Positions 9,613 to 17,838 of a stretch of 64,000 bases of DNA are shown here, in pieces (position 1 is the first letter of the stretch; the number at the start of each line of letters is the position of its first letter). The DNA is from Novosphingobium sp. KA1. GTDB lineage: Bacteria > Pseudomonadota > Alphaproteobacteria > Sphingomonadales > Sphingomonadaceae. Position numbers and translations under genes: made by a program. The stretch lies in NCBI RefSeq assembly GCF_017309955.1, contig NZ_CP021247.1, positions 2,319,001 to 2,383,000 of the forward strand, given 5' to 3'. The notes beneath the pieces are model-generated. The model made no database searches and was not told the origin of the DNA. It was given only the letters and a program-made list of their open reading frames with translations.

Positions 9613-9992
9613 TGAGCGACCACGTCCACCCCAACGAGCACGTCGACGACGTGCACGCCAGCGGCCATGGCACGATGCGCGATTATGTGATCGGCTTCCT
9701 GCTCTCGGTCGTGCTCACCGCCATTCCGTTCTGGCTGGTGATGACCGGTGCGATCACCGACAAGTCGACCACCGCGCTGGTCATCATGGCCTTCGCGATG
9801 GTGCAGATCGTCGTGCACATGATCTACTTCCTGCACATGAACACGAAGGCCGAGAACGGCTGGACGGTCATGGCGCTGATCTTCACGATCATCCTGCTGG
9901 TGATCACGCTGTCGGGTTCGCTCTGGGTCATGTACCACCTCAACCACAACATGATGCCGATGAGCGCGCACGAGATGGGGCAGCTGCCCTGA
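9612..9992 (+). CDS. cyoD: Cytochrome bo-type ubiquinol oxidase subunit IV
   Basis: This is a 126-residue subunit with three transmembrane helices and a His/Asp-rich N-terminus. 'VQIVVHMIYFLHMN' is typical of CyoD, which assists CuB insertion and assembly of the oxidase. The start overlaps the cyoC stop by one base. The same frame is open upstream to 9531, but that extension reads through cyoC and is not needed. No cyoE (heme O synthase) follows, so heme O would have to be made from another locus. Confidence 0.95.
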   Translation: MSDHVHPNEHVDDVHASGHGTMRDYVIGFLLSVVLTAIPFWLVMTGAITDKSTTALVIMAFAMVQIVVHMIYFLHMNTKAENGWTVMALIFTIILLVITLSGSLWVMYHLNHNMMPMSAHEMGQLP

Positions 9993-10014
9993 TCGCCACG
10001 GTTTCAGACGCATC

Positions 10015-10755
10015 ATGCACACAGTGATCGAAACCAACGAAGCGCGGCGGCCCTGGGGGCTCGCCGCGTTTCTCGTGTTGGCCCTCGCCGCCTTCGTGGC
10101 CCTCGGCATCTGGCAGGTGGAGCGCCTGCAGTGGAAACACGCGCTGATCGCCCGTGTCGACGCGCGGGTCCATGCCGAGCCGATCCCGCTTCCCGCCGAC
10201 GACCGCCTCGCGCGGGTGAAGGGTTCCGACCTCGACTATCTGCGCGTTTCGCTCCAGGGTAGCTACGCGGGCAGCGCGACCGTCCTGGTGCGCGCCGCCA
10301 CCGACCTTGGCACCGGGTACTGGACGATGACGCCGCTGAAGCTCGAGGATGGACGGCAGGTCTGGGTGAACCGCGGCTTCGTGCCGGCGGGCACCAGCGC
10401 CAGGACCGCCGCCGCGAGCACGCCGCCAGGCGCGGTCCGGGTTGTCGGCCTGCTGCGCTCGGACGAGCCGGGGGGCAGCCTGCTGCAGTCCAACCAGCCG
10501 CAGGCCGACCGCTGGTACTCGCGCGACACCGCCGTGATGGCCAAGGCGCGCGGGATCGGCCGCGTGGTGCCCGCCTTCGTCGATGCGCAAGTGGAGCAGG
10601 CAAACCGCCCCAAGGGGCTGGCTCCGGTGCCCGGCCTCACCCAGATCCACTTCCCCGACAACCACCTCAGCTATGCGCTGACCTGGTTCGCGCTGGCGGC
10701 GATGTCGGCGATGGCGCTGGTGTTTGTCTGGCGCCGCCGCCGATGGAACGGCTGA
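10015..10755 (+). CDS. SURF1 family oxidase assembly protein
   Basis: SURF1 proteins are inner-membrane factors that help insert heme into heme-copper oxidases. The 246-residue product has the two-helix hairpin layout of the family: an N-terminal helix at 'AAFLVLALAAFVALGIWQV' with the conserved 'GIWQVERLQWK', a periplasmic domain containing 'VWVNRGFVPAG', and a C-terminal helix 'LTWFALAAMSAMALVFVW' preceded by 'NNHLSYALTWF'-type residues. It follows cyoD by 22 bases and overlaps regB by 13, so it belongs to the cyo transcript and presumably matures this oxidase. Confidence 0.93.
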   Translation: MHTVIETNEARRPWGLAAFLVLALAAFVALGIWQVERLQWKHALIARVDARVHAEPIPLPADDRLARVKGSDLDYLRVSLQGSYAGSATVLVRAATDLGTGYWTMTPLKLEDGRQVWVNRGFVPAGTSARTAAASTPPGAVRVVGLLRSDEPGGSLLQSNQPQADRWYSRDTAVMAKARGIGRVVPAFVDAQVEQANRPKGLAPVPGLTQIHFPDNHLSYALTWFALAAMSAMALVFVWRRRRWNG

Positions 10756-12053
10756 TCGACCTGTTCGCGCCGCGCGGGCTTCCCGGAAGCTCGGCCAGCC
10801 GCGCGAACATCGTGCTGCTCACGCAGCTGCGCTGGACGGCGGTGGTCGGCCAGCTGGCCACGATCGTTGTTGTCCAGCAGGGCCTCGGCGTGAAGCTCTC
10901 GCTGGCGCCGCTGCTGATGGCGCCGCTGCTGCTGATCGTCGTCAACCTCGTCTCGGCCAGCGTCGTCCTGCGCCGCCAGTCGTTCTCGCAGGGCGAGCTG
11001 TTCTCGGCGCTGATGATCGACGTTATCGCGCTGTGCTGGCAGCTCTACCATTCGGGCGGGGCGACCAATCCCTTCACCTTCCTGTTCCTGCTGCAGATCG
11101 TCATCGCCGCGGTCATCCTCGACCTCAGGTGGAGTTCGCTGGTGGCGATCAACGCCTGCCTCTGCGTGCTGCTGCTGACGTTCTATCACGAACCGCTCCA
11201 GCTGCCGGTGCAGGGGCGCGATCCGTTCCAGCTCTATCTCTACGGCAGCCTGCTGTGCTTCGTGCTGGCCGCGGTGCTGCTGATCGTTTTTGTCGCCCGC
11301 CTCGACCTCACCCGGCGCGAGAGCGATGCCAAGCTCGCCGCGCTGCGCCAGCAGGCGGCGGAGGAAGACCACATCATCCGCATGGGCCTGCTGGCCTCCG
11401 GCGCGGCGCACGAACTGGGCACGCCGCTTTCCTCGATCTCGGTGATCCTGGGCGACTGGACCCACGAACCCGCGATCGCCGAAGACCCCGACCTTGCCGC
11501 CGACCTCATCGACGTGCGCCGCGAGCTGGAGCGCTGCAAGACCATCGTCAGCGGCATCCTGATGTCGGCGGGCGAGATGCGCGGGGTGGCGCCGGCGGTC
11601 ACCACCTTGCGCGGTTTCATCGGCGAGATCCTCGAGGAATGGCGCCCGCGCATGCCGGGCGAACTGCGTTTCCTCGATTCGATCGACGTCGACCGCTCGA
11701 TCGTCTCCGATCCCGGGCTCCGGCAGGTCATCGGCAACGTCATCGACAATGCCGTGGAAGTCTCGCCCGACCTCGTGGTGATCGAGGCCTGGGTCGAATC
11801 GGGCCGCCTCGTGCTGACCGTCAGCGACCGCGGGCCGGGCTTTGCGGCGGAAATCCTGCCGCGCGTCGGCCAGCCCTATGCCTCGACCAAGGGGCGCGAC
11901 GGCGGCGGGCTGGGGCTGTTCCTGGTGGTCAACGTGATCCGCAAGCTCGGCGGCAAAGTAGCGGTCGACAACCTGCCCGGTCGCGGGGCAAGGGTGCAAC
12001 TTGCGATTCCCCTTGCTACACTGGCCTACGAGCCCAGGAAGGGTGACGAATAA
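10743..12053 (+). CDS. regB: Redox-sensing histidine kinase, RegB/PrrB/ActS family
   Basis: This is the sensor kinase of the RegBA/PrrBA global redox system. About six transmembrane helices occupy residues 25-185, including the universal quinone-site motif 'GGATNPF' (105-111). The phosphorylated His is H223 in 'AAHELGTPLS'. A conserved cysteine, C265 in 'ELERCKTIV', sits where the redox-active RegB cysteine is found in Rhodobacter. The N box 'NVIDNAVEVS' and G boxes 'DRGPGF' and 'GGGLGLFL' complete an intact ATPase domain. It overlaps SURF1 and is followed 20 bases later by regA. Linkage to the oxidase suggests that it senses the quinone pool and adjusts respiration. Confidence 0.95.
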   Translation: MERLIDLFAPRGLPGSSASRANIVLLTQLRWTAVVGQLATIVVVQQGLGVKLSLAPLLMAPLLLIVVNLVSASVVLRRQSFSQGELFSALMIDVIALCWQLYHSGGATNPFTFLFLLQIVIAAVILDLRWSSLVAINACLCVLLLTFYHEPLQLPVQGRDPFQLYLYGSLLCFVLAAVLLIVFVARLDLTRRESDAKLAALRQQAAEEDHIIRMGLLASGAAHELGTPLSSISVILGDWTHEPAIAEDPDLAADLIDVRRELERCKTIVSGILMSAGEMRGVAPAVTTLRGFIGEILEEWRPRMPGELRFLDSIDVDRSIVSDPGLRQVIGNVIDNAVEVSPDLVVIEAWVESGRLVLTVSDRGPGFAAEILPRVGQPYASTKGRDGGGLGLFLVVNVIRKLGGKVAVDNLPGRGARVQLAIPLATLAYEPRKGDE

Positions 12054-12073
12054 CATAAGATCGGGGCCACCTT

Positions 12074-12643
12074 TTGACCGAGCCTGCCATCACCGATAGC
12101 GCCGCCCCGTGCGGGGACAGTGCGACCCTGCTGATCGTCGAGGATGACCCGACTTTCGCGCGGACCTTGCGCCGTTCGTTCGAGCGCCGGGGGTATCTCG
12201 TGAGCTCGGCCGCCAGCCCGGAAGAGGCCGAACGGCTCTGCGCCGCCGCCGATTTCGACTACGCGGTGGTCGACCTCAAGCTCGGCGCCTCGTCCGGGCT
12301 CTCGGTGGTGCAGATGCTGCATGGCCGCGCGCCGCAGACCCGCATCGTCGTGCTGACCGGCTACGCCTCGATCGCCACCGCCGTGGAGGCGATCAAGCTC
12401 GGCGCCTCGCACTATCTGGCCAAGCCCTCCAACACCGACGATATCGAGGCGGCCTTCGCCAGCGACGGCGAGGGCGATGCCAGCGTCCCGGTCGACGGGC
12501 GCAAGAGTTCGATCAAGACGCTGGAGTGGGAATATATCCACGGCACCCTGGTCGAGTGCGACTTCAACATTTCCGAAGCGGCGCGCCGCCTCGGCCTCCA
12601 TCGCCGGACGCTCGCGCGCAAGCTCGAAAAGCGCCAGGTCTAG
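12074..12643 (+). CDS. regA: Response regulator, RegA/PrrA/ActR family
   Basis: This is the 189-residue partner of the upstream kinase. The receiver domain has the acidic pair in 'IVEDDPTFA', the phospho-acceptor D67 in 'VVDLKLG' and a Lys in 'YLAKPSN'. The C-terminal Fis-type helix-turn-helix, 'NISEAARRLGLHRRTLAR', is the signature DNA-recognition segment of RegA/PrrA proteins. The start is a TTG at 12074; no in-frame ATG precedes the receiver domain. It is the last gene of the cyo-SURF1-regBA unit; the next gene (LysR) starts 24 bases on. Confidence 0.95.
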   Translation: MTEPAITDSAAPCGDSATLLIVEDDPTFARTLRRSFERRGYLVSSAASPEEAERLCAAADFDYAVVDLKLGASSGLSVVQMLHGRAPQTRIVVLTGYASIATAVEAIKLGASHYLAKPSNTDDIEAAFASDGEGDASVPVDGRKSSIKTLEWEYIHGTLVECDFNISEAARRLGLHRRTLARKLEKRQV

Positions 12644-12667
12644 GCCGCAGCGGGGAGGGGTAGACAG

Positions 12668-13597
12668 ATGGCCGATCATACCGCGCCGCGCAAGGCGCGC
12701 CTGCCCGCCGTCGATCCGCGGGCGCTGCTGACCTTCCGTGCGGTCTGCGAAACCGGCTCGATCAGCGCGGCGGCGCGCGCGCTCAACCTCTCGCAGCCTT
12801 CGGTATCCAACACCATCGCCTTGCTCGAAAGCCGCCTCGGCACCGTGTTGTTCGAGCGCGGACGCGGCGGCATCGCGCTGACCCGCGAGGGGCTGGTGCT
12901 GCAGCGCCGCTCCGAGGCGCTGGCCACGCTGCTGGCCGATGCGGTGAGCGACGTCGAGCATGCCCGCCACCGCATCTCCGGCCCCTTGCGCATCGGCGGC
13001 ACCCCCGGCGCGCTGCTGACGCTGCTGCCCGGCGCGATCATGCGCATGGAAGCGGCGGTCGGCGATTTTGCGCTGAGCGTCGTCGAGCGGCCGGACGCCG
13101 AACTCCACGAGATGCTGCGCCAGGGCGAGATCGAACTGGCCATGGTCACCACCCGCATCGAAACCATCCCCGAGGGCATGACCGAGGTGACCGCGGCGCG
13201 CGATCCCTTCGCGCTGATCGTCGGGCCCCACCACGCGGCGCTGGGCGAGCGGGTTTCGCTGCGCGAGGTGGAGGCGCTGCCCTGGGTGCTGCCCGAGGCG
13301 CGCGGCGCGTTCCGCCGCCAGGTCGATGCCCTGTTCATTGCCGCGGGCGTCTCGGTGCCGCGCACCACGATCCGCTGCGACTCGCTGCTGACCACCCGCG
13401 CCATCGTGCGCGATACCGACCGGGTGACCGTGCTGCCGCGCACGGTGGCGCTCGACGGCATGTCCGACGGTTCGATCCGCGCCATCGCCATAACCGAGGC
13501 GGTGTTCGAACGCAGCGTCGGCGTGCTGCGCATGGAAGGCGGCGCACTTTCCCCGCTAGCCGAGGCGATGCTGGCGGCGCTTCCGCCCGTTCCATAG
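12668..13597 (+). CDS. LysR-family transcriptional regulator
   Basis: This is a 309-residue LysR-type regulator. The N-terminal winged helix-turn-helix is at about residues 17-75 ('AVCETGSISAAARALNLSQ', then 'ESRLGTVLFERG'), followed by a periplasmic-binding-protein-like effector domain. It lies directly upstream of, and in the same direction as, the aromatic-catabolic gene run that begins at 13708, so it is the likely inducer-responsive regulator of that run. Its stop codon lies inside a perfect palindrome (13592-13610) that fits a LysR operator. It starts 24 bases after regA, so read-through from the cyo unit is possible. Confidence 0.9.
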   Translation: MADHTAPRKARLPAVDPRALLTFRAVCETGSISAAARALNLSQPSVSNTIALLESRLGTVLFERGRGGIALTREGLVLQRRSEALATLLADAVSDVEHARHRISGPLRIGGTPGALLTLLPGAIMRMEAAVGDFALSVVERPDAELHEMLRQGEIELAMVTTRIETIPEGMTEVTAARDPFALIVGPHHAALGERVSLREVEALPWVLPEARGAFRRQVDALFIAAGVSVPRTTIRCDSLLTTRAIVRDTDRVTVLPRTVALDGMSDGSIRAIAITEAVFERSVGVLRMEGGALSPLAEAMLAALPPVP

Positions 13598-13610
13598 TTT
13601 TTGACTATGG
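13592..13610. promoter_or_regulatory. Candidate LysR operator (perfect palindrome, T-N11-A)
   Basis: CCATAGT (13592-13598) and ACTATGG (13604-13610) are perfect 7-bp arms separated by TTTTG. The core satisfies T-N11-A (T13595, A13607), the LysR-type box. It overlaps the regulator's stop codon and is followed by an AT-rich stretch before the amidohydrolase gene. A weak hairpin role is possible, but there is no T-run. Confidence 0.55.
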
Positions 13611-13707
13611 TGATCTGAAATATCATTATTTTACTTTGGATGCGCTGACCCGCTAAACCGCTCTCAGGCCGGGAACATGGGCCGAAAGATAAAAACGGGA
13701 GAGAGCG

Positions 13708-14943
13708 ATGCGGACCCTGATCCGCGATGTATCCATCTTCGACGGCAGCGGCAGCGCTCTCCAGACCGGCTCGGTGCTGGTGGACGGCGAGCGGATCGCC
13801 CGTGTGGCCTATGGCGCGGACGCGCTGGCGGGAGAAACCGCCGAGGTGGCGATCGACGGGCGCGGCAAGACGCTGATGCCGGGTCTGGTCGACGCGCATA
13901 CCCACCTCACCTGGGGGTCTTCGGTCGAGAAGATCTACCACCAGTTCATCCTCCCGCCTGACGAGCTGAAGGTCGCGGCCTGGCGCAATGCGCGGGTACT
14001 GCTCGACCATGGCTTCACCTCGATCTACTCGGCCGGCGCGCTGGGCGACATGATCGAGCCGGAACTGGCCCGCGCCATCGCGGCGGGCGAGACGCCGGGG
14101 CCGCGCATGGTGCCCTCCACCCTCGAACGCAGCCCCGAAGGCGACGAAGGCGTCGAGACCGGCGACGTGTTTAACGGCCGCGGGCCCGAGGCGATGCGCG
14201 GGTTCGTCTCCTACTGCAAGGACGAGGGTGTCCAGTCGATCAAGCTGGTAGTCTCGGGCGAAGATGCGCTCAAGCCCGGTTCGGCGATGCAGGTGCTCTA
14301 TACGGCCGAGGAAATGCTGGCGGCCGGAGAAGCGACGCGCGAGGCCGGCATGTGGATCGCCGCCCACGCCTATTCGCCCGAGGCCATCGGCCTCGCCCTC
14401 GATGCCGGCGTGCGCATCCTCTACCACTGCTCCTTCGCCGACGCGGCGACGGTCGAGCGCATGGCGGCGGAGAAGGACAAGTTCTTCTACGCGCCCGGTC
14501 CCGGCGTTTCGGTCGCCGCGATCGAGGCCAGCCCACCGCCGCATGTCGACATGACGCACATGAAGGCCAGCGCGAACGAGCGCATGGGCCTCGAAGGCAA
14601 GCTGGTGCCCGAACTCAAGGCGCGCGGCGTACGTATCCTGACCGGCGGCGACTATGGCTTCCCGTTCAATCCGCATGGCCGCAATGCCCGCGATCTGGAA
14701 CATTTTGTCCAGTACTTCGGCTTCACCCCCGCCGAGGCCCTGCGCTCCGCCACCCAATACGGCGGCGAGCTGATGGGGCTCGAGGTCGGGCTGGTGAAGG
14801 AAGGCTGGCTGGCCGACCTCCTGCTGGTCGACGGCGATCCCACCGCGGACGTCGCCATCCTGCAGGACAAGGACCGGCTGACGATGATCATGAAGGGCGG
14901 CGCGCTCCACAAGGCGCCCGCCGAGATCGCGGCAACAGAGTAA
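13708..14943 (+). CDS. Amidohydrolase-superfamily metal-dependent hydrolase
   Basis: This is a 411-residue cytoplasmic amidohydrolase with the imidazolonepropionase/prolidase-like layout: an N-terminal beta-sandwich strand set ('LIRDVSIFDGSGS', 'KTLMPGLVDAHTHL'), then a TIM barrel. Metal-site residues are visible: HxH in 'VDAHTHLTWG', Lys in 'QSIKLVVSG', His in 'AAHAYSP', His in 'LYHCSF' and Asp in 'LTGGDYGFP'. A GGGAGAG Shine-Dalgarno precedes the ATG. It opens a run of nine same-strand genes with very short gaps that includes a ring hydroxylase and a ring-cleavage dioxygenase, so it probably hydrolyses or decarboxylates an aromatic intermediate. No signal peptide is seen. The substrate is unknown. 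Confidence 0.85.
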   Translation: MRTLIRDVSIFDGSGSALQTGSVLVDGERIARVAYGADALAGETAEVAIDGRGKTLMPGLVDAHTHLTWGSSVEKIYHQFILPPDELKVAAWRNARVLLDHGFTSIYSAGALGDMIEPELARAIAAGETPGPRMVPSTLERSPEGDEGVETGDVFNGRGPEAMRGFVSYCKDEGVQSIKLVVSGEDALKPGSAMQVLYTAEEMLAAGEATREAGMWIAAHAYSPEAIGLALDAGVRILYHCSFADAATVERMAAEKDKFFYAPGPGVSVAAIEASPPPHVDMTHMKASANERMGLEGKLVPELKARGVRILTGGDYGFPFNPHGRNARDLEHFVQYFGFTPAEALRSATQYGGELMGLEVGLVKEGWLADLLLVDGDPTADVAILQDKDRLTMIMKGGALHKAPAEIAATE

Positions 14944-14958
14944 CCAGGGGCTAAATCG

Positions 14959-16482
14959 ATGACTTACGACGCGGTTGTCGTAGGCTGCGGCCCGGTGGGC
15001 GCGCTGGCCGCGAACCTTCTCGGCCTGAAAGGGCTCAAGGTGCTGGTTCTCGAACGGGAACTGGAACACTACCCGCTGCCGCGCGCGGTCCATCTCGATC
15101 ACGAGATGATGCGCCTGTTCCAGTCCGCCGGGGTGATCGGCCGGGTCGAGGGCGACATGATCGCCACCGACGGCCACCTCCACGTCGGCGCCGACCATGG
15201 CGTGATCCGCTACATGGGCACCGTGGGCAAGCCGCGCCCGTTCGGCTGGGCCAACGACTACTTCTTCTACCAGCCCGAACTCGAGGCGCACTTGCGCGAG
15301 GGTTTTGCGGCGATGCCGAACGTCGAGCTGAAGCTCGGCGCCAGCTTCACCGGGCTGACGCAGGACGCGGACGGGGTGACGGTCGATTATCGCGACGGTG
15401 CCGACGCCCGCAGCGCCCGTGCCCGCTGGGTGATTGCCGCCGACGGCGCCCGCAGCGCGGTGCGCAAGGCGCTGGGCGTCGTGCTGGACGATCTCCAGTT
15501 CGAGGAACCCTGGCTTGTCGTCGATGCCGAAGTGGAAGGCCCGGTCGCGTTTCCGCCGCTTTCCGGCGTGCCCGAGGGGGCCGATCTCCAGCGTCTTTCG
15601 GTGATGATGTGCGATCCCGCGCGCCCCGCCACGGTGGTGCCCGGCCGCCGCGACCATCGCCGCTGGGAGTTCATGCTGCTCCCCGGCGAGGACGACACCG
15701 CGATGATGGCGCCCGGGAAGGTCGCCGAACTGGTCGGCGCGTGGATGGCCGATGTGCCGCACCGGATCGTGCGCGCCGCGACCTATCGTTTTCACGGCCT
15801 CGTCGCGCACCGGTGGCAGGTCGGCAATGTCTTCCTCGCCGGGGACGCCGCGCACCAGACCCCGCCGTTCTTCGGGCAGGGCATGTGCCACGGCCTGCGC
15901 GATGTTGCCAATCTGGCGTGGAAGATGGACGCGGTGGCCAACCACGGCGCCGCGCCTGCGGTGCTGGCGACCTACCAGCGCGAGCGCGATCCGCATGTCC
16001 GTGCGGTGATCGGCGCGGCGGTCGCGGCCGGTCGCTACATCTGCGAACTCGATCCCGCCAAGGCCGCGCAGCGCGATGCCCGCATCCGCGCGGAAGCGGC
16101 GCAGAAGTCGGGCGAGACCGCGCATGACCTGATCCCGGCGATTGCCGAGGGCGTGGTGCTGGCGCAGACGCCAGGTGCGGGCGTGCGCTTCGTGCAGCCG
16201 GTGCTCACCGACGGCCGCAAGCTCGACGAGCTGACCGGCGGCGACTGGCGCCTCTTCGTGCGCGACGATGCCGTGCCGGGTCAGGCCGAGGGCGTCACGC
16301 GGGTTTCGGCCTCGACCCTGCCGGACAATGGTGCGGTCACCGCATGGCTGGACGATCACGGCGTCGATGCCGTGCTGGTCCGCCCCGACCACTACGTTTT
16401 CGGCACTGCCGGCCACAGCGCCGAAGACCTTCTCGCCGCCCGCGCGGCGCAGCTTTCCAGCCATCAGGAGCTTGCCGCATGA
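14959..16482 (+). CDS. FAD-dependent aromatic-ring hydroxylase (MhpA-like class A monooxygenase)
   Basis: This 507-residue enzyme resembles 3-(3-hydroxyphenyl)propionate hydroxylase and related phenol hydroxylases, which use NAD(P)H and O2 to add an ortho hydroxyl to a phenolic ring. The dinucleotide-binding 'VVGCGPVGALAANLL' is at the N-terminus. The 'DG' motif appears as 'VIAADGARSAVRKALG', and the FAD ribityl-binding GD motif as 'FLAGDAAHQTPPFFGQGM' near residue 295. It starts 15 bases after the amidohydrolase and overlaps the next gene by 4 (ATGA). With the extradiol dioxygenase two genes downstream it would form a hydroxylation-then-meta-cleavage route. The exact phenol cannot be named. 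Confidence 0.88.
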   Translation: MTYDAVVVGCGPVGALAANLLGLKGLKVLVLERELEHYPLPRAVHLDHEMMRLFQSAGVIGRVEGDMIATDGHLHVGADHGVIRYMGTVGKPRPFGWANDYFFYQPELEAHLREGFAAMPNVELKLGASFTGLTQDADGVTVDYRDGADARSARARWVIAADGARSAVRKALGVVLDDLQFEEPWLVVDAEVEGPVAFPPLSGVPEGADLQRLSVMMCDPARPATVVPGRRDHRRWEFMLLPGEDDTAMMAPGKVAELVGAWMADVPHRIVRAATYRFHGLVAHRWQVGNVFLAGDAAHQTPPFFGQGMCHGLRDVANLAWKMDAVANHGAAPAVLATYQRERDPHVRAVIGAAVAAGRYICELDPAKAAQRDARIRAEAAQKSGETAHDLIPAIAEGVVLAQTPGAGVRFVQPVLTDGRKLDELTGGDWRLFVRDDAVPGQAEGVTRVSASTLPDNGAVTAWLDDHGVDAVLVRPDHYVFGTAGHSAEDLLAARAAQLSSHQELAA

Positions 16483-16910
16483 CCCTCACGCTTGCCGCTG
16501 CACAGGCCATCGTCACCGGCACCCTTGCCGAAGCGCGGGCGAGGGGGGCAAAGCCGCTCGCGGTGATCGTGCTCGACGCGGGCGCCCACCCGGTCGCCTT
16601 CGCCCGCGAGGACGGGGCGAGCCTCTACCGCTTCGACATTGCCAGGGCCAAGGCCGAGGGCGCCGTGGGCATGGACGCGGATACCGCCGTCCTTGCCGAG
16701 CGGGCCAAGGGCAACCCGACCTTCTTTCAAAGCGTCACCGCTGCCGTCGGCGGCCGCATCGCGTTCTCGCCCGGGGGGGGGGTGATCCGCGACGGCGCCG
16801 GCACGCTGATCGGCGCCGTCGGCGTCAGCGGTGACACCGGCGAATGCGATGCCGACTGCGCCCGCGCCGGCATCCGGGCGGCGGGTCTTCTTCAGGAGCA
16901 AAAGCCATGA
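16479..16910 (+). CDS. GlcG/HbpS-family (DUF336) protein
   Basis: This is a 143-residue protein of the GlcG/HbpS family, with the conserved 'PLAVIVLDAGAHPVAFARE' strand and the C-terminal 'IGAVGVSGDTGECD'. Members occur in many catabolic operons; some bind heme or act as small accessory or sensor proteins, and the role is rarely proven. The start ATG overlaps the hydroxylase stop (ATGA) and its stop overlaps the dioxygenase start, so translation is coupled on both sides. An uninterrupted run of ten G bases lies inside the gene at 16773-16782; the frame is intact here, and its codons give part of 'SPGGGVI'. Confidence 0.85.
   Translation: MTLTLAAAQAIVTGTLAEARARGAKPLAVIVLDAGAHPVAFAREDGASLYRFDIARAKAEGAVGMDADTAVLAERAKGNPTFFQSVTAAVGGRIAFSPGGGVIRDGAGTLIGAVGVSGDTGECDADCARAGIRAAGLLQEQKP
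16773..16782 (+). repeat. Ten-base G homopolymer inside the GlcG-like gene
   Basis: Ten consecutive G bases code for the end of a Ser-Pro-Gly-Gly-Gly-Val stretch. Tracts of this length are slippage-prone in replication and in sequencing; a one-base change would truncate the protein and uncouple translation of the following dioxygenase. Confidence 0.9.
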
Positions 16911-17791
16911 AACTGCGCAGCATCGAACTGGCGCTGCCCGATCCGGCGGCCGCCGCCACCTTCATGACCCAGGTCTGGGGCATGGCCGCGGCGGAGACGA
17001 AGGGTGACACCCATTACCTGCGCGGCTCCGGCCCGTTCCCCTACCTCGTCGCGTTCGAGAAGAGCGAGGACGAGTTCGTCCGCTCGACCACGTTTGTCTG
17101 CACGGGCGAAGAACTGGACGCGCTGAAGGCGCGCATCGCCGCCGCGGGCTGGACCGCCAGAGCGACCACCAGCCACGATCTCGGCGGCGGCCACGGCCTG
17201 CTGGTCGAACTGCCCGAAGGCACGATCCTGCGCTTTCTGGTGGACGCTACCGAAGTCGAGCCGATCACCGGGCGCGACCTGCCGGTGAAGCTCACCCACG
17301 TGGTGTTCAACGCCGCCGATGCCGAAGCCTGCGGCCATGCGGTGGAGGACATTCTCGGCTTCCTCGTGTCCGACCGCACCAAAGGCATGGTCTTCGTGCG
17401 CTGCAACGACAGCCACCATTCCACCGCCTTTGCCCGCGCCGGGTTCGCCTCGCTCAACCATGTCGCCTTCGAGATGGAGGACATCGACGCGGTGATGCGC
17501 GGCATCGGCCGTCTGCGCGATCATGCGATGGTTCCGGCTTGGGGCCCCGGCCGTCACGGCCCCGGCGCCAATGTCTACGCCTACTTCATCGCCCCGTTCG
17601 GCCCGGTGATCGAGTTCTCGACCGCCGTGGAGAAGGTGCCGGAAGACTATCGGGCCGGGGCCCCGGAAGACTGGACCTGGCCGCCGAACCGCATCGACCA
17701 GTGGGGCGTGTCCGACAAGGACTTCGAAGGCCTGCGCCGGGCCGAGGAACGCTTCCGCTTCCGCCGCGACTGGCAAGCCGCGCCGCTCTGA
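16907..17791 (+). CDS. Type I extradiol (VOC-family) ring-cleavage dioxygenase
   Basis: This is a 294-residue two-domain vicinal-oxygen-chelate protein. The C-terminal domain keeps the iron triad of catechol 2,3-dioxygenases: H131 in 'KLTHVVFN', H185 in 'SLNHVAFE' and E236 in 'PVIEFST'. It also has a catalytic-type His pair (H170/H171, 'NDSHHST') and a Tyr in 'NVYAYF'. These spacings resemble BphC-type enzymes, so it should meta-cleave a catechol made by the upstream hydroxylase. The ATG at 16907 overlaps the GlcG stop (ATGA); the upstream in-frame extension reads through GlcG. Next comes a FAH-family hydrolase, a common partner for processing ring-cleavage products. Confidence 0.85.
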   Translation: MKLRSIELALPDPAAAATFMTQVWGMAAAETKGDTHYLRGSGPFPYLVAFEKSEDEFVRSTTFVCTGEELDALKARIAAAGWTARATTSHDLGGGHGLLVELPEGTILRFLVDATEVEPITGRDLPVKLTHVVFNAADAEACGHAVEDILGFLVSDRTKGMVFVRCNDSHHSTAFARAGFASLNHVAFEMEDIDAVMRGIGRLRDHAMVPAWGPGRHGPGANVYAYFIAPFGPVIEFSTAVEKVPEDYRAGAPEDWTWPPNRIDQWGVSDKDFEGLRRAEERFRFRRDWQAAPL

Positions 17792-17838
17792 CCATTTGAC
17801 CGCCGCCGCCGGAGACGCGGGGGCAGGGGAGACTACGC

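Noticed and set aside
12676-16464. A very long open frame on the minus strand opposite the LysR, amidohydrolase and hydroxylase genes
   Set aside because: Its composition is that of an antisense shadow in GC-rich DNA, with no recognisable domain, and it lies wholly opposite well-supported genes.
16741-16810. A frameshift or pseudogene at the G tract of the GlcG-like gene
   Set aside because: The frame continues into the conserved 'IGAVGVSGDTGECD' segment and to a coupled stop, so the gene reads intact.
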